Positions 55,092 to 64,000 of a stretch of DNA of 64,000 bases are shown one piece after another. The DNA comes from Topomyia yanbarensis (taxonomy: Eukaryota; Arthropoda; Insecta; Diptera; Culicidae). The position numbers and the translations under genes were made by a program. Each line of letters begins with the position of its first letter. Position 1 is the first letter of the stretch. The stretch covers positions 430,280,539 through 430,344,538 of the forward strand of contig NC_080671.1 of assembly GCF_030247195.1 (NCBI RefSeq), written 5' to 3'. The notes under the pieces were generated by a model that saw only the letters and a list, made by a program, of their open reading frames with translations, had not been told where the DNA came from and made no database searches.

Positions 55092-55843
55092 CACGGTATA
55101 CGTGCAGTAGGTGTCCTCGTGCGTTTTCCAGCCGTCGCAGGAGGACCTCACGATCACCTCCTTGTGGTAGCTGATGTTTTTCACCTTCACCGTGCCCACG
55201 ATCAGGTGTTCCGTTTCCTTGATGATTACATTCTCCAGCGAAACATTCTTCTCCTCCACCTTCTGGCGAAACTCCAGGTACGCACTGGCCGGCTGTCGAA
55301 AGTCCACCACCCACTGTTCCTGTGGCACCGGACTGATCATACCCTGCGTAACATGCGCTAGAAACTGAAGGCTCCAGATCGGTGGCATGTACGACGGTTC
55401 CTTCATCACGCGCACCTGCGTCAGCTGACCTCCCTGATCATCGGCAAAAACGACCTTCTTCTTGTTCCGATGTTTGTCGTACGTATCCGTCGGGCTGTGC
55501 AGGTCAATAGTACGCTCCTCCTCGGGGCTAATATCTTCCACTCGGACCACTAGGCAGGATCGTTTCGGGGACGCTGGCATCGTAGCACTGATCGGGCTGG
55601 GTGGCGTTAGCTGGCGGCGTAAAGGCGGTGGCGTGAGCTGAAGCGACGTTGGTCGGCAATAGTTACGGGGCTTGGGCGGAACGGTGCCGTAGCCAAACGG
55701 GGACCCACTATCAGTTTGACTCGCGATGTAGTCGGCTAGTGAGTAGTTGTAGATCGGTGGACTTTGCGATACGAGCATTTCGGCGCAGGCTGGCATTAAG
55801 GAATCGGCGCACGGCACGGACCGGTTGACGGGTGGAAGTGGCA
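55092..55843 (-). CDS. PPP1R3-like subunit: RVxF motif and start of CBM21
   Basis: Acceptor 'tctctctctcttccag' ends at 55844 and donor GTGAGT begins at 55091; the exon starts at codon position 2 and ends on a codon boundary. About 250 residues: 'SQSPPIYNYS' (about 27-36; PPP1R3 proteins have a similar 'HSPP' block near the start), a Pro-rich stretch, then KKVVFADD, the RVxF-type PP1 docking motif with its conserved following acidic residues (about 129-136), and the first half of the CBM21 domain (from about 181; 'DFRQPASAYLEF', 'GTVKVKNISYHKEVIVR', 'DGWK'). Translation could begin at a split ATG across the upstream junction or at the in-frame ATG at 55796, near the position where vertebrate PPP1R3C has its own N-terminal block. 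The protein should sit on glycogen in the cytosol. Confidence 0.9.
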
Positions 55844-55981
55844 CTGGAAGAGAGAGAGAAGCGGTGAGAATTGCGATTAATATTATTGGCTATTTATATT
55901 GGTGGACAAGGGTCCAAAATCCCCCCAAAGAAGAGGCTGAAACTAAACCGAAAAGCGCGAATTAAATATAATAGTTTTTAC

Positions 55982-56145
55982 CTCAGTTAACAGGCGCGAT
56001 CGCCATCCTAATCGATGCTCTCTTTGACATTGAGTGAAAGATGGAATCTTAATTGAAATTTCCAGCAAAAACATAATCCGCTTGTCTATGTGATCCTAAT
56101 AAAGATTGATTGTACTGCTGATTGTCGATGGTAGTAAGATTTTTG
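55982..56145 (-). other. Candidate noncoding first exon of the PPP1R3-like gene
   Basis: A donor GAG|GTAAAA at 55982/55981 would make a 138-bp intron ahead of the exon at 55843, and a TATA-like box lies at a suitable distance upstream. In the frame needed for the next exon a stop (TGA) sits immediately before the donor, so this exon would be 5' UTR. Unverified; an alternative first exon may lie outside the window. Confidence 0.35.
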
Positions 56146-56163
56146 TTTTGTTTTCGCAATCGG

Positions 56164-56175
56164 TATTTATATATA
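56164..56175 (-). promoter_or_regulatory. TATA-like box upstream of candidate first exon
   Basis: TATATATAAATA on the minus strand, about 20-35 nt before the proposed start of the candidate exon. A perfect E-box CACGTG lies about 60 nt further upstream (56235-56240). AT-rich surroundings make chance occurrence quite possible. Confidence 0.35.
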
Positions 56176-56279
56176 CAATATATTTCCCGCCGAGCGCTAC
56201 GACCAGAGCTCGATCGTAAGAGCCAGTGGCGACACACGTGAGGGAAATTTTCCATCCGACGGGGACTATACAAACTAAA

Positions 56280-57081
56280 AATACCGTCGTTCGAAATATT
56301 TATTTTGATCGCTCAAATTCGTTTTGGATTTGAACTGGTTTAGAATCACTAGCAGAAAACTGTGACAGACTAGGGGGCCCCCCATTTTGCCAGCATTAGA
56401 AGGTCAACAACCAGATGACAGTCGGAAGACTTGCAAATTGCGGCTCTAGTTATGTTGACGCGTATCGCTCATTTCCGAGCAATATACAGATTTTTCACGA
56501 GGTCGGTGCATGTCAGGCGCATTTCCGTGGCCAAAATATATATGATTTACAAGCTAAATGTAGCAGGCGTGGTTGACATGTGAAATTTGCGTCAAACGAC
56601 GCTTACTGCGATGACTTGCAGCGCCATCTTGGCAACAGACGTTCTCCAAATCGGTGGAAAATTTTACGCCCGCCAAAGCCGCGATCCTTTACCAATGAGA
56701 TAATGTTTTGAAGTTCGTCTATTTTTAATTATTTACAAGTCAGCGGGCAGAAGATTTAACGAAATTGTTCTGCCGTCTCCGAGAAAACAATATATTTTGT
56801 ATTAATCATTTTGACCGTGACGCACATTGGGACGTTGCAAAAAAAAAGAGAAATTACCGCAGATTTCAGCTGCACCGCGTGACTGGTTCTCATTCTGAAC
56901 TGCACCCACCATTACGTGTTTATGTGTCACCTCCGTCTGGGTTGTTATTTTCGGTAAACAATCTCTTCCCCCGAAACAGGCCCCCTTAAAGTGGGCAAAG
57001 CAAAACAGTGGGGAAGCTGTGATGGCTCGCCGAGGTGACCCTGCGTCTCCATGAACATTGAATAACAATCACTTGACAGTG
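56280..57081. other. Upstream flank, no gene recognised
   Basis: Unique-looking sequence with moderate GC content at 56400-57000 and short open frames on both strands that lack domains. Could contain upstream regulatory sequence of the PPP1R3-like gene. Confidence 0.35.
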
Positions 57082-59231
57082 CACTATGGTCCCAAAGCTG
57101 TATTTAGGAAGACAAAACTGTTTGCGCCTAAACCGTTGGTTTTAGATATGTAGTATTTTTGGCAAATTTTCTTAGAACTTTCTTGCCGATTTTTTTATAT
57201 TAGTTGAATTAGGGTGGTCCTTGTGGTTAGGGTGTTCAAAGTATCAACTTCTTAGATATGTAAAATTAAGCTACATAATGTTCTACAAAGTTATAAATCA
57301 ATCAAATTGAAGCAACTTTTCTGAAGAAACTATGTGGCTATCTCTAATGGTTCATGTGCTATGATTTTTGCAATATTTAAGGTAGGGTGGCTCTTTAAAA
57401 ATTGGTTTTCTATTAATATCTTTTTATGTGTTAATTTCTCGCCAATACTTTGTTCTAGAGGTTTTTAGAATTTTTGTAAATACACATTTTGCCGAAGCAA
57501 TCAAGTTTATATCTCTTTTGTTTGCATAGTTACAGGCGATTTTCAAAACAAAAATGGTTTTTTTTAAAGCTATATATCTTCCAACATTGCAAATGGATTT
57601 TCAATATTTTAATTTCATTTGAAAGATCGAAACTTTTCTAGTTTTTGGTGAAAAAACTGCGGGAGCGTTATTTCTGTAAAAAAAATAATTAATTTTTGAA
57701 AATGGTGTATTTTTCAACAAAAATCGTTCATAACTTTTCAAATAGATGAGACAATAACTTTGTTACTTCAGCAAAAATATTCGCCATAAAAAGTTCTAAA
57801 AGTGCTGCAAACAAAGTATTTACGATAAATCAATGTCTGAAGTGACAAATGAGAAATAGTGATTTTAAGGGATCACGTTTTCATCACTCAATCTCTTATG
57901 GTAAAATCAACTGAGAAATAGTCATTGTGTGTGATAATACCAAAAGTCACAGAAAATCTATTGAATATGTGACACTTTTTGAAAACACAACATTCTACCG
58001 TACAACTACATGTTAGCGTGAATTTACAATAGTGTTAATAGTGTACTATAGTAAACTCTAAATAAATCTATTACGTAGCCAATAAAGCAACCGTCATCAT
58101 GCATTATATAGATGCTAGGGAATTATGCTTTATGAGTTATTCTACCAGTTCACGGTTAGCGATTTTCAGACCTCTTACTTTTATTTATTTTGAAGTAACA
58201 AAAGATTGTTAATCTTTCCTTAACTTACCCACAGCCGTCATTACAGTCGATAATTAATTTATAGTTTCAAACATTGCATAAATGTTGACAAAGCATACAA
58301 TAATTTCCGCTACTATGAATAACAAACTCGTTTCAAGATTTTATTTTAAGATAACAAGACGTGAACAAAAGCATTTTCTTTTTAGTTCTCGTTTTGAGCA
58401 CTAGCCCAAACCAAAAGGATTTACTTAAGTGAGCATAGATAATTTTTGTTGGCCGATTTAGAATTAACGATAGTTTGCAGATAACACTACTGTAAATCCA
58501 CTGTACTATTTAGATATACCGTAGACTGTTTTTTCAAAAACGTTTATTGCCCTGACATTCGGAATTATCACACACAATGACTATTTCTCAGTTGATTTTA
58601 CCATAAGAGATTGAGTGATGAAAACGTGACCCCTTAAAATCACTATTTCTCATTTGTCACTTCAGACATTGATTTATTGTAAATACTTTGTTTGCAGCAC
58701 TTTTAGAACTTTCCATTTGCAATGTTGGAAGATATATAGCTTTGAAAAAAACCATTTTTGTTTTGAAAATCGCCTGTAACTATGCAAACAAAAGAGATAG
58801 AAACTTGATTGCTTCGGCAAAAATGTGTATTTACAAAAATTCTAAAAACCTCTAGAACAAAGTATTGGCGAGAAATTAACACATAAAAAGATATTAATAG
58901 AAAACCAATTTTTAAAGAGCCACCCTACCTTAAATATTGCAAAAATCATAGCACATGAACCATTAGAGATAGCCACATAGTTTCTTCAGAAAAGTTGCTT
59001 CAATTTGATTGAGTTATAACTTTGTAGAACATTATGTAGCTTAATTTTACATATCTAAGAAGTTGATACTTTGAACACCCTAACCACAAGGACCACCCTA
59101 ATTCAACTAATATAAAAAAAAATCGGTCAGAAAGTCCTAAGAAAGTTTGCCGAAGATACTATATATCTAAAACCAACGGTTTAGGCGCAAACAGTTTTGT
59201 CTTCCTAAATACAGCTTTGGGACCATAGTGC
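57082..59231. mobile_element. Foldback element, long imperfect inverted repeats
   Basis: Left arm (57082-57945) and right arm (58560-59231) are mirrored in detail, from 'GCACTATGGTCCCAAAGCTG' at the outside to 'tcattgtgtgtgataat' at the inside, around a 615-bp unique spacer. The right arm lacks about 190 bp present in the left (about 57590-57790). No transposase. The ends resemble those of the composite at 22.9-26.9 kb. Confidence 0.88.
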
Positions 59232-59316
59232 AGTGATCTAGTTTTTCCAGTTTTCCACATGGCGTCGCTGGTCAACAGAAAGTGACGCTCTAGTACCAGA
59301 CAGGAATGTTCTTATT

Positions 59317-60105
59317 AGGTTCTTTACCGACACAGTTACCCTCACTTTTCTTAACTGTTCACTAATACTGTTTACATGAACATGGAAAAATTTTGTGGAC
59401 GACTAGATTCGCTCGAAGAAAATCTCAAAAAAAAATCTAAGTCCATGTAAACAGTAAAAGCGAACTGTCGAAAATGAACACTCGAGTTCATTTGTGACGT
59501 CAGAGTAAAGTTTTCAATTGAATACTTTACGGTGACGTCATAAATTAACTAAGTGTTCATTTTTGACAGTTCGCCTGTACTGTTTATAAGGACTTAGAAA
59601 AATTCTTTACAATTTGCTTCAAGCGAATCTAGTCATCCACAATTTTTTCTAAGTCCATGTAAACAGTATAATCGAACTGTCAAGAAAAGTGAGGTTAACT
59701 GTTTCAGTAAAGAACCTAATAGAGTTCTTTATCTACAGTTAATCTAATACATTTTAGCAGTACACTAGTACTGCTTACATGACCATGAGCATCTACGATT
59801 TGGTTCGTTCGAAGCATATCACAAAAAACTTTTCTAAGTTCATATAAATAGTACTAGTGACCTATCAAGGATGAACACTCGTGTTCATTTGTGGCGTTAC
59901 TGTAAAGTAGTGAATACTTTACGATGACGTCACAAATGAACTGGAATGTTCATTTGTGACAGTTCGCTTGTAAAGTTTTCATAACCTTAGAAAAATTAAT
60001 TGCTAGTTGGTTCGAGCGAATCTAGTCGTCCATAAAATTTTAAATTCCATGTGAACAGTACTAGTGCATTGTCAAGAAAAGTGAGGTTAACTATGTCAGT
60101 AAAGA
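59317..60105. mobile_element. Cluster of four hairpin MITE units
   Basis: Units at about 59317-59508, 59530-59725, 59725-59920 and 59920-60105. Each contains a self-complementary core ('actgtttacatg' / 'catgtaaacagt') around a 'tcgagcgaatctag' or similar centre, and many end in 'gtgaggttaactgtgtcagt' or its mirror. TGACGTCA-type palindromes (e.g. about 59533 and 59923) lie at the junctions. The same family occurs at 29275-29455 and 61.2-62.0 kb. Confidence 0.8.
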
Positions 60106-60109
60106 ATAA

Positions 60110-60960
60110 TCAATTTGTGAAGTATCCGCTTATAACGAGTCTACAGTGTATTTTACCATGTAAAACGAACAAACGAAAAAAAACCTTCAATTTCGTTACA
60201 ACACTTCGACATCCGGCAGATAACCCCTGGCGAACTAGGCTTGTTCGAGAACAGAATTATCTTTCGGTAAATTTGCAACGCAGTGGTCCATCCCCTCGGG
60301 GAGTGGGATTCTATAATGAGGGCAGCTAGATGGCGCAGGTCAAATCATTGCAATTTTTCATACTCCCAGTATTGCGCTTCTCTTCGAAAACTGCACATTC
60401 ACAGGCGCCGCTATATCCGCTGCCCCGACGTTGTACCCCCTCCATTTCGATTAATGTTTGTATTAATTAATGGACACGAATGTTTATGTTTATTTTGCCC
60501 GTACTCTTATGTGATCTTTTTTTTGTAGAGCAAAAATCCAACAGAACGCCGGATCAACTCGGGATTGGCGATATCATTTGGGAAGTTGAAAGGGCAGTAC
60601 TATCAATTGTTGATTGTGATGTGTCATAGCCGTAATGGAACAATCGTTTCTGCGGAGTGCCAGTGGTCAGTTGCGATGACCTGTCTAGCAGAGGGCCTTT
60701 TTTCTGTCTCTCTCTATAGATTGAGCATTATATCAGCAGAACGAGACGAGTGGCGTGACTGATTTTAATATTTATAGAACCATGTTTGAAGATACGCAAA
60801 AAATCGATGATGGAACTGCGTTTCTGTTGACCATGAACTATTTCAGATGGGATTTCCTTCGCCAGTTCTGTGATCGATTTATAACGGTTATTTAGCATTA
60901 CTTAATAGAAGTTGCGTTTCAACTTCGTCTCATCAGAATCCGGCACTAACTTAGTGGCAG
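60110..60960. other. No gene recognised
   Basis: Moderately GC-rich, with short unsupported open frames. Nothing repeated within the window. Confidence 0.35.
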
Positions 60961-60967
60961 ATCTAAG

Positions 60968-61134
60968 CTAGCATCGGATTGACGCTAGCTCCAAAAACGA
61001 ATACACGATACATGACGTCCCGTAAGAATAGGAGCGCATTTTAAGCTGAGTAATGCCACGCAGGACTAGGGGTTTGCTCAGAAACACAAATAGTGCTTTC
61101 TTTTTTTTTGGAGCTAGCGTCTATCCAGCGTTAG
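60968..61134. mobile_element. Small hairpin MITE (about 165 bp)
   Basis: GACGCTAGCTCCAAAAA near the left end is perfectly mirrored by TTTTTGGAGCTAGCGTC near the right, and the outer 10-12 bp also pair imperfectly ('ctagcatcgga' / 'tccagcgttag'). Confidence 0.7.
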
Positions 61135-61219
61135 TTATATAGTTTGTGTGCTCTTTACGTGCAAAGATGGTTTTAAACAATTTTCTCCTTAATGAAGAAA
61201 AATACCTATACCTATAGAG

Positions 61220-61830
61220 TAATTGAATACTTTACGCTGACATCAGAAATGAACTGAGTGTTCATTTTTGACAGTACGCTTGTACTGTTTACATGGACTT
61301 TGCGATTTGCTAGTCGCTCACAAAATTTTTCCAACTCCATGTATTTTTTTATTTATATTGTAACGACATATAATTAGCAAGGGACTGGAAGGTGAAGTAT
61401 TTTTCAAATATTAAGAGCCATAGTACTCAAGGGAGAGCAAGGATTTGAAGTAAGAAAGTTTAGAAAAGCGTGGAGTAGGGTCAATGAACAAGCTTAGAGT
61501 TTCCCGGTTACTTAGCTTTTTGTCTTCTGCAGCGCAGGAGTCAGGATCTTTTGGCATTAAATGCGAATCACCTGAGTCTGCGGCATGTCCGGACAAGCGT
61601 AAAGTCAATTTAATGACCTATGCTGTCGGAGCCGGCTCTTAATATTTGAAAAATACTTCACCTTCCAGTCCCTTGCTAATTATATGTCGTTACAATATAA
61701 AAAAGGAAAAAGATTGACTCACTATAAGTCGTTAATAAAAAAGGAAAAAAAACAACTCCATGTAAACAGTACAAGTGAACTGTCAAGAAAAGTAAGGTTA
61801 ACTGTGTCAGTAAAGAACCTAATACAGCAT
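61220..61830. mobile_element. Hairpin MITE unit split by another MITE
   Basis: Left half 61220-61347 ('ttcatttttgacagtacgct', 'actgtttacatggactt') and right half about 61755-61830 ('tccatgtaaacagtacaag', 'taaggttaactgtgtcagt') form one unit of the 59-kb family. The unit is interrupted by the MITE at 61358-61700 and short A-rich sequence. Confidence 0.75.
61358..61700. mobile_element. MITE with about 63-bp perfect terminal inverted repeats
   Basis: From 'attgtaacgacatataatta' to 'caaatattaagagcc' (61358-61420), exactly mirrored at 61635-61697. The 215-bp interior has no coding potential. Nested in the hairpin MITE above, hence younger. Confidence 0.9.
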
Positions 61831-61849
61831 AGTGTCTTTACGTCTACTT

Positions 61850-62025
61850 TACGCTGCCGTCACAAATGAACTCGAGTGTTCATTTGTGACAGTACGCTTG
61901 TTGTGTTTATATGGACTTGTTTGCAATTTGTTTCGAGTCTAGCCACCCACAAAGCCCATGAAAAAAGTACTAGTGAACTGTCAAGAAAAGTGAGGTAAAC
62001 TGTGTCAGTAAAAAATCTAACGCAA
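61850..62025. mobile_element. Hairpin MITE unit, family of 59.3 kb
   Basis: Opens with 'gttcatttgtgacagtacgc' and closes with 'gtgaactgtcaagaaaagtg' and 'actgtgtcagtaaa'. More degenerate in the core than its neighbours. Confidence 0.7.
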
Positions 62026-62126
62026 CGAACGTTGAAATTTAGCAGTCACTTTATCATGTTTTCGCCGTCTCCTTTGTAATTACACACATTCCAAACAAAA
62101 GCGACAAAGCACGCAAAAATCATGTT

Positions 62127-62470
62127 CATGTGATCTTTATGAATCCGACTACGGAATTTTATATCATCTGATATGAACCTGCCCAGCAGTAACGCAATTG
62201 CGATTTCAAGTTTTCGGTTGTCCTTTTATAGACGACGCTGTATTTGGGCGATTGCAACTTAGTAACATACTAACATTTTTAATTCACTGCAGTAAAGAGC
62301 TTTAGGCTCTTTCGCAGGCGATTTGAGCTACTAGTGAGATTAATTTACTTGCTGTTTGGGTTTTTTCCACCCTTCCCATTCAACTTCCTCCGTCCTCCTG
62401 CTTCTTTCATTTTTTGGGAAGACAAGGCAAGGCACATATCTTCGACTTCATATGGGTAATATTAGGGCCG
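62127..62470 (+). pseudogene. LOA-like LINE 3' remnant
   Basis: Plus-strand residues 'SCDLYESDYG', 'YHLI', then 'FGCPFIDDAVFGRL', 'CSKEL' and a stop match the C-terminal end of the ORF at 36797-38969 in order. The 3' UTR ends in a degenerate 'aaggcaaggcacatatcttcga' block. An independent old insertion. Confidence 0.7.
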
Positions 62471-63330
62471 TCGGATGAGCTGCGTACAGTGTAATTGATT
62501 TATCCTCTCCGAATCCGGTGTAATCTGATCTTCAAAGTTGTAAGAAATTGTTTGAGGATGAAGAATGCCTCCTTTGAAAAGGAGGAATTATGAAATATGA
62601 CTGGTTAAACGTCCATTATTTGAACGGTATCCAGATTATTTCTTTGGTCATACTAAATAATTTTACGTAACCTGAAATTATCTTGCTTATTTCCGGAACA
62701 CTTCATGTGGTTTTCCCATATTATATCTAAATTTCTTAATATTGATCAAACTTCGTTAACATTTAGAATAACATTACTATTTCAACAGACTCTCACTGAA
62801 ATACAACACCTTTTATTCGACACGTAGCTTAGAAATTTTGATCGTTTTCGTCTATATTTCTAGAGTTTTCTTTCATTACATCATGTCAAACAGAAACGTC
62901 AAACTGAGAAAATCGCGTGCAAGAATTTCCTTGTAACTTTTAAATTTATTTAACAATTAAAGCACACAGAAGCCTATTAATTCTACTATCACCTCTGCAT
63001 TTACTCATTGCTGGATCGTATAAGCATATTACATGTTTTTAGCGAAGATAATATTATTTTATTACATTTTGCCGGTCACCTTTGCTATTATGCTCTTTTA
63101 CATATGTGGTCTTGGCAACACCGTTTGTAGATGGCACATTTTACTGTGACGTTTTGAGAGACGAGTTTGTAGTTGTGGACGATATTATTTGTGGACGATA
63201 AAGAGTCAATGCTTAGCTTTTATTTGGCATAATAAACTCAGTTTGTTTACATTTGTTAGATATGACGTTTTGAATAAACGGTATAGATTTTTGATAGCTT
63301 TTTTGAGCTCTCTTCGCTTTGTTCTAAAGC
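62470..63330. other. AT-rich flank, nothing recognised
   Basis: No coding signal or terminal repeats seen. Confidence 0.4.
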
Positions 63331-63429
63331 TAATAATTTTTTCTCATATGCTCAATACCACAACAATGTCGAGGATTCATTTGACCACACCACTTAAACC
63401 GTCCTGCTGTTACACTACGGCGTTCTACG

Positions 63430-63960
63430 AAAATAAGTAGCACTGGGCCGATAAAATTCGTGCCCCGCATGTTGAACCCCGCTCTTCGCATTGCACCTTC
63501 CAGCGCTATATTGAACAGCAGGCAGGACAACCCATCGCCTTGTCTTAGTCCTCTGCGTGATTTAAATGGACCCGAGAGGCCACCCGAAATTTTGACACAA
63601 CACCTTACACCATCCATCGTAGCCTTAATCAGTCTTATCAGCTTCCCAGGGAAGCCGTTCTCGTCCATCATTTTCCATAGTTCTACACGGTCCACCATGT
63701 CATATGCGGCTTTAAAGTCGATGAACAGGTGATGTGTCGAGACCTGGTATTCACGGCATTTTTGGAGGATTTGCCGTATAGTAAAGATTTGGTCGTTTGT
63801 TGATCTGCCGTTGATGAAACCGGTCTGATAACTCCCGACAAATCCATTTACCAGCGGTGATAGGCGCCGGAACAGAATCTGGGATAGCACCTTGTAAGCG
63901 GCATTTGTCACTGTGATCGCTCTGTAGTTTTCACAGTCCAATTTGTCGCCCCCACTCCCT
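63430..63960 (-). pseudogene. Non-LTR reverse transcriptase fragment
   Basis: Minus-strand frame with RT blocks 'NYRAITVTNAAYKVLSQILF', 'GSYQTGFINGRSTNDQIF', 'LFIDFKAAYD' (first catalytic Asp) and 'GLRQGDGLSCLLFNIALEG'. The homology stops near 63430, just before the second catalytic Asp motif, and the frame then continues into unrelated sequence to 63330. The upstream end is closed by a stop near 63960. Clearly different from the I-like and LOA-like RTs in this window; it may be RTE- or L1-like, but I cannot fix the clade. Confidence 0.8.
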
Positions 63961-64000
63961 TATTAGCCATAGTTTGATTGGAAACAACCCACAACATAAC

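Larger units (their letters stand above)
17199..56145 (-). other. Transcription unit: PPP1R3-type glycogen-binding regulatory subunit of PP1
   Basis: The exons at 55092-55843, 32012-32149, 31673-31932 and 17199-17637 join through canonical GT/AG sites with consistent phase to give about 528 residues. Proteins of this family anchor protein phosphatase 1 on glycogen so that it dephosphorylates glycogen synthase and phosphorylase, promoting glycogen storage. The Drosophila counterparts are the Gbs genes; I cannot decide which one this matches, so no symbol is given. The introns are about 0.14 kb (candidate), 22.9 kb, 79 bp and 14.0 kb. The start of the protein is uncertain. Confidence 0.85.

Noticed and set aside
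56049..56273. 74-residue minus-strand frame as the N-terminus of the PPP1R3-like protein
   Set aside because: It stops before the candidate donor and the frame leading into the next exon is closed by TGA, so it cannot be joined in frame.

Overview
The window is nuclear DNA from an insect, most likely a culicine (Aedes-like) mosquito. It has spliced exons, long introns and a very high load of transposable elements of kinds common in mosquito genomes: BEL/Pao LTR elements, I-like and LOA-like non-LTR elements, DD37E mariners, MITEs and CCTTTCTC-ended repeats. Species assignment is an inference. No bacterial genes, CRISPR array, tRNA or rRNA were seen.

One host gene is supported, on the minus strand from about 56.1 kb down to about 17 kb: a PPP1R3-type glycogen-targeting subunit of protein phosphatase 1. 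Four coding exons (55092-55843, 32012-32149, 31673-31932, 17199-17637) join in matching phase. They carry an RVxF PP1-docking motif, a CBM21 glycogen-binding domain split over three exons, and a Ser/Thr/Asn-rich C-terminal tail. A TATA-like box, a candidate noncoding first exon and a polyadenylation signal can be proposed. Introns of about 22.9 kb and 14.0 kb hold most of the mobile DNA.

1-13.8 kb (downstream of the gene): a roughly 400-bp satellite-like tandem repeat; a 5'-truncated I-like LINE with an intact ORF2 and a 15-bp target-site duplication; a dead mariner; and a foldback-like composite whose inverted arms are built from 117-bp minisatellite units, split by a nested TIR element. 13.8-17.2 kb holds unassigned sequence and the 3' UTR.

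17.6-31.7 kb (last intron): a palindromic MITE split by a nearly intact DD37E mariner (one premature stop), a 4-kb TIR composite, LOA and mariner remnants. 32.1-55.1 kb: a second satellite copy; a 5'-truncated LOA LINE flanked by a 581-bp near-perfect direct duplication; an old BEL element that received an ORF1-only I-like insertion and later a full-length BEL element (514-bp LTRs differing at one base, uninterrupted 2062-aa Gag-Pol with an N-terminal PHD finger); then MITEs, a third satellite copy and a 1.4-kb CCTTTCTC repeat. 56.3-64 kb (upstream): a 2.15-kb foldback element, a cluster of hairpin MITEs, a LOA remnant and a reverse-transcriptase fragment.

The most interesting structures are the minisatellite-armed foldback element (9.9-13.8 kb), the ORF1-only element sharing its 3' end with the I-like LINE, the 581-bp duplication around the LOA insertion, and the young PHD-finger BEL element lying in sense orientation inside the host gene.
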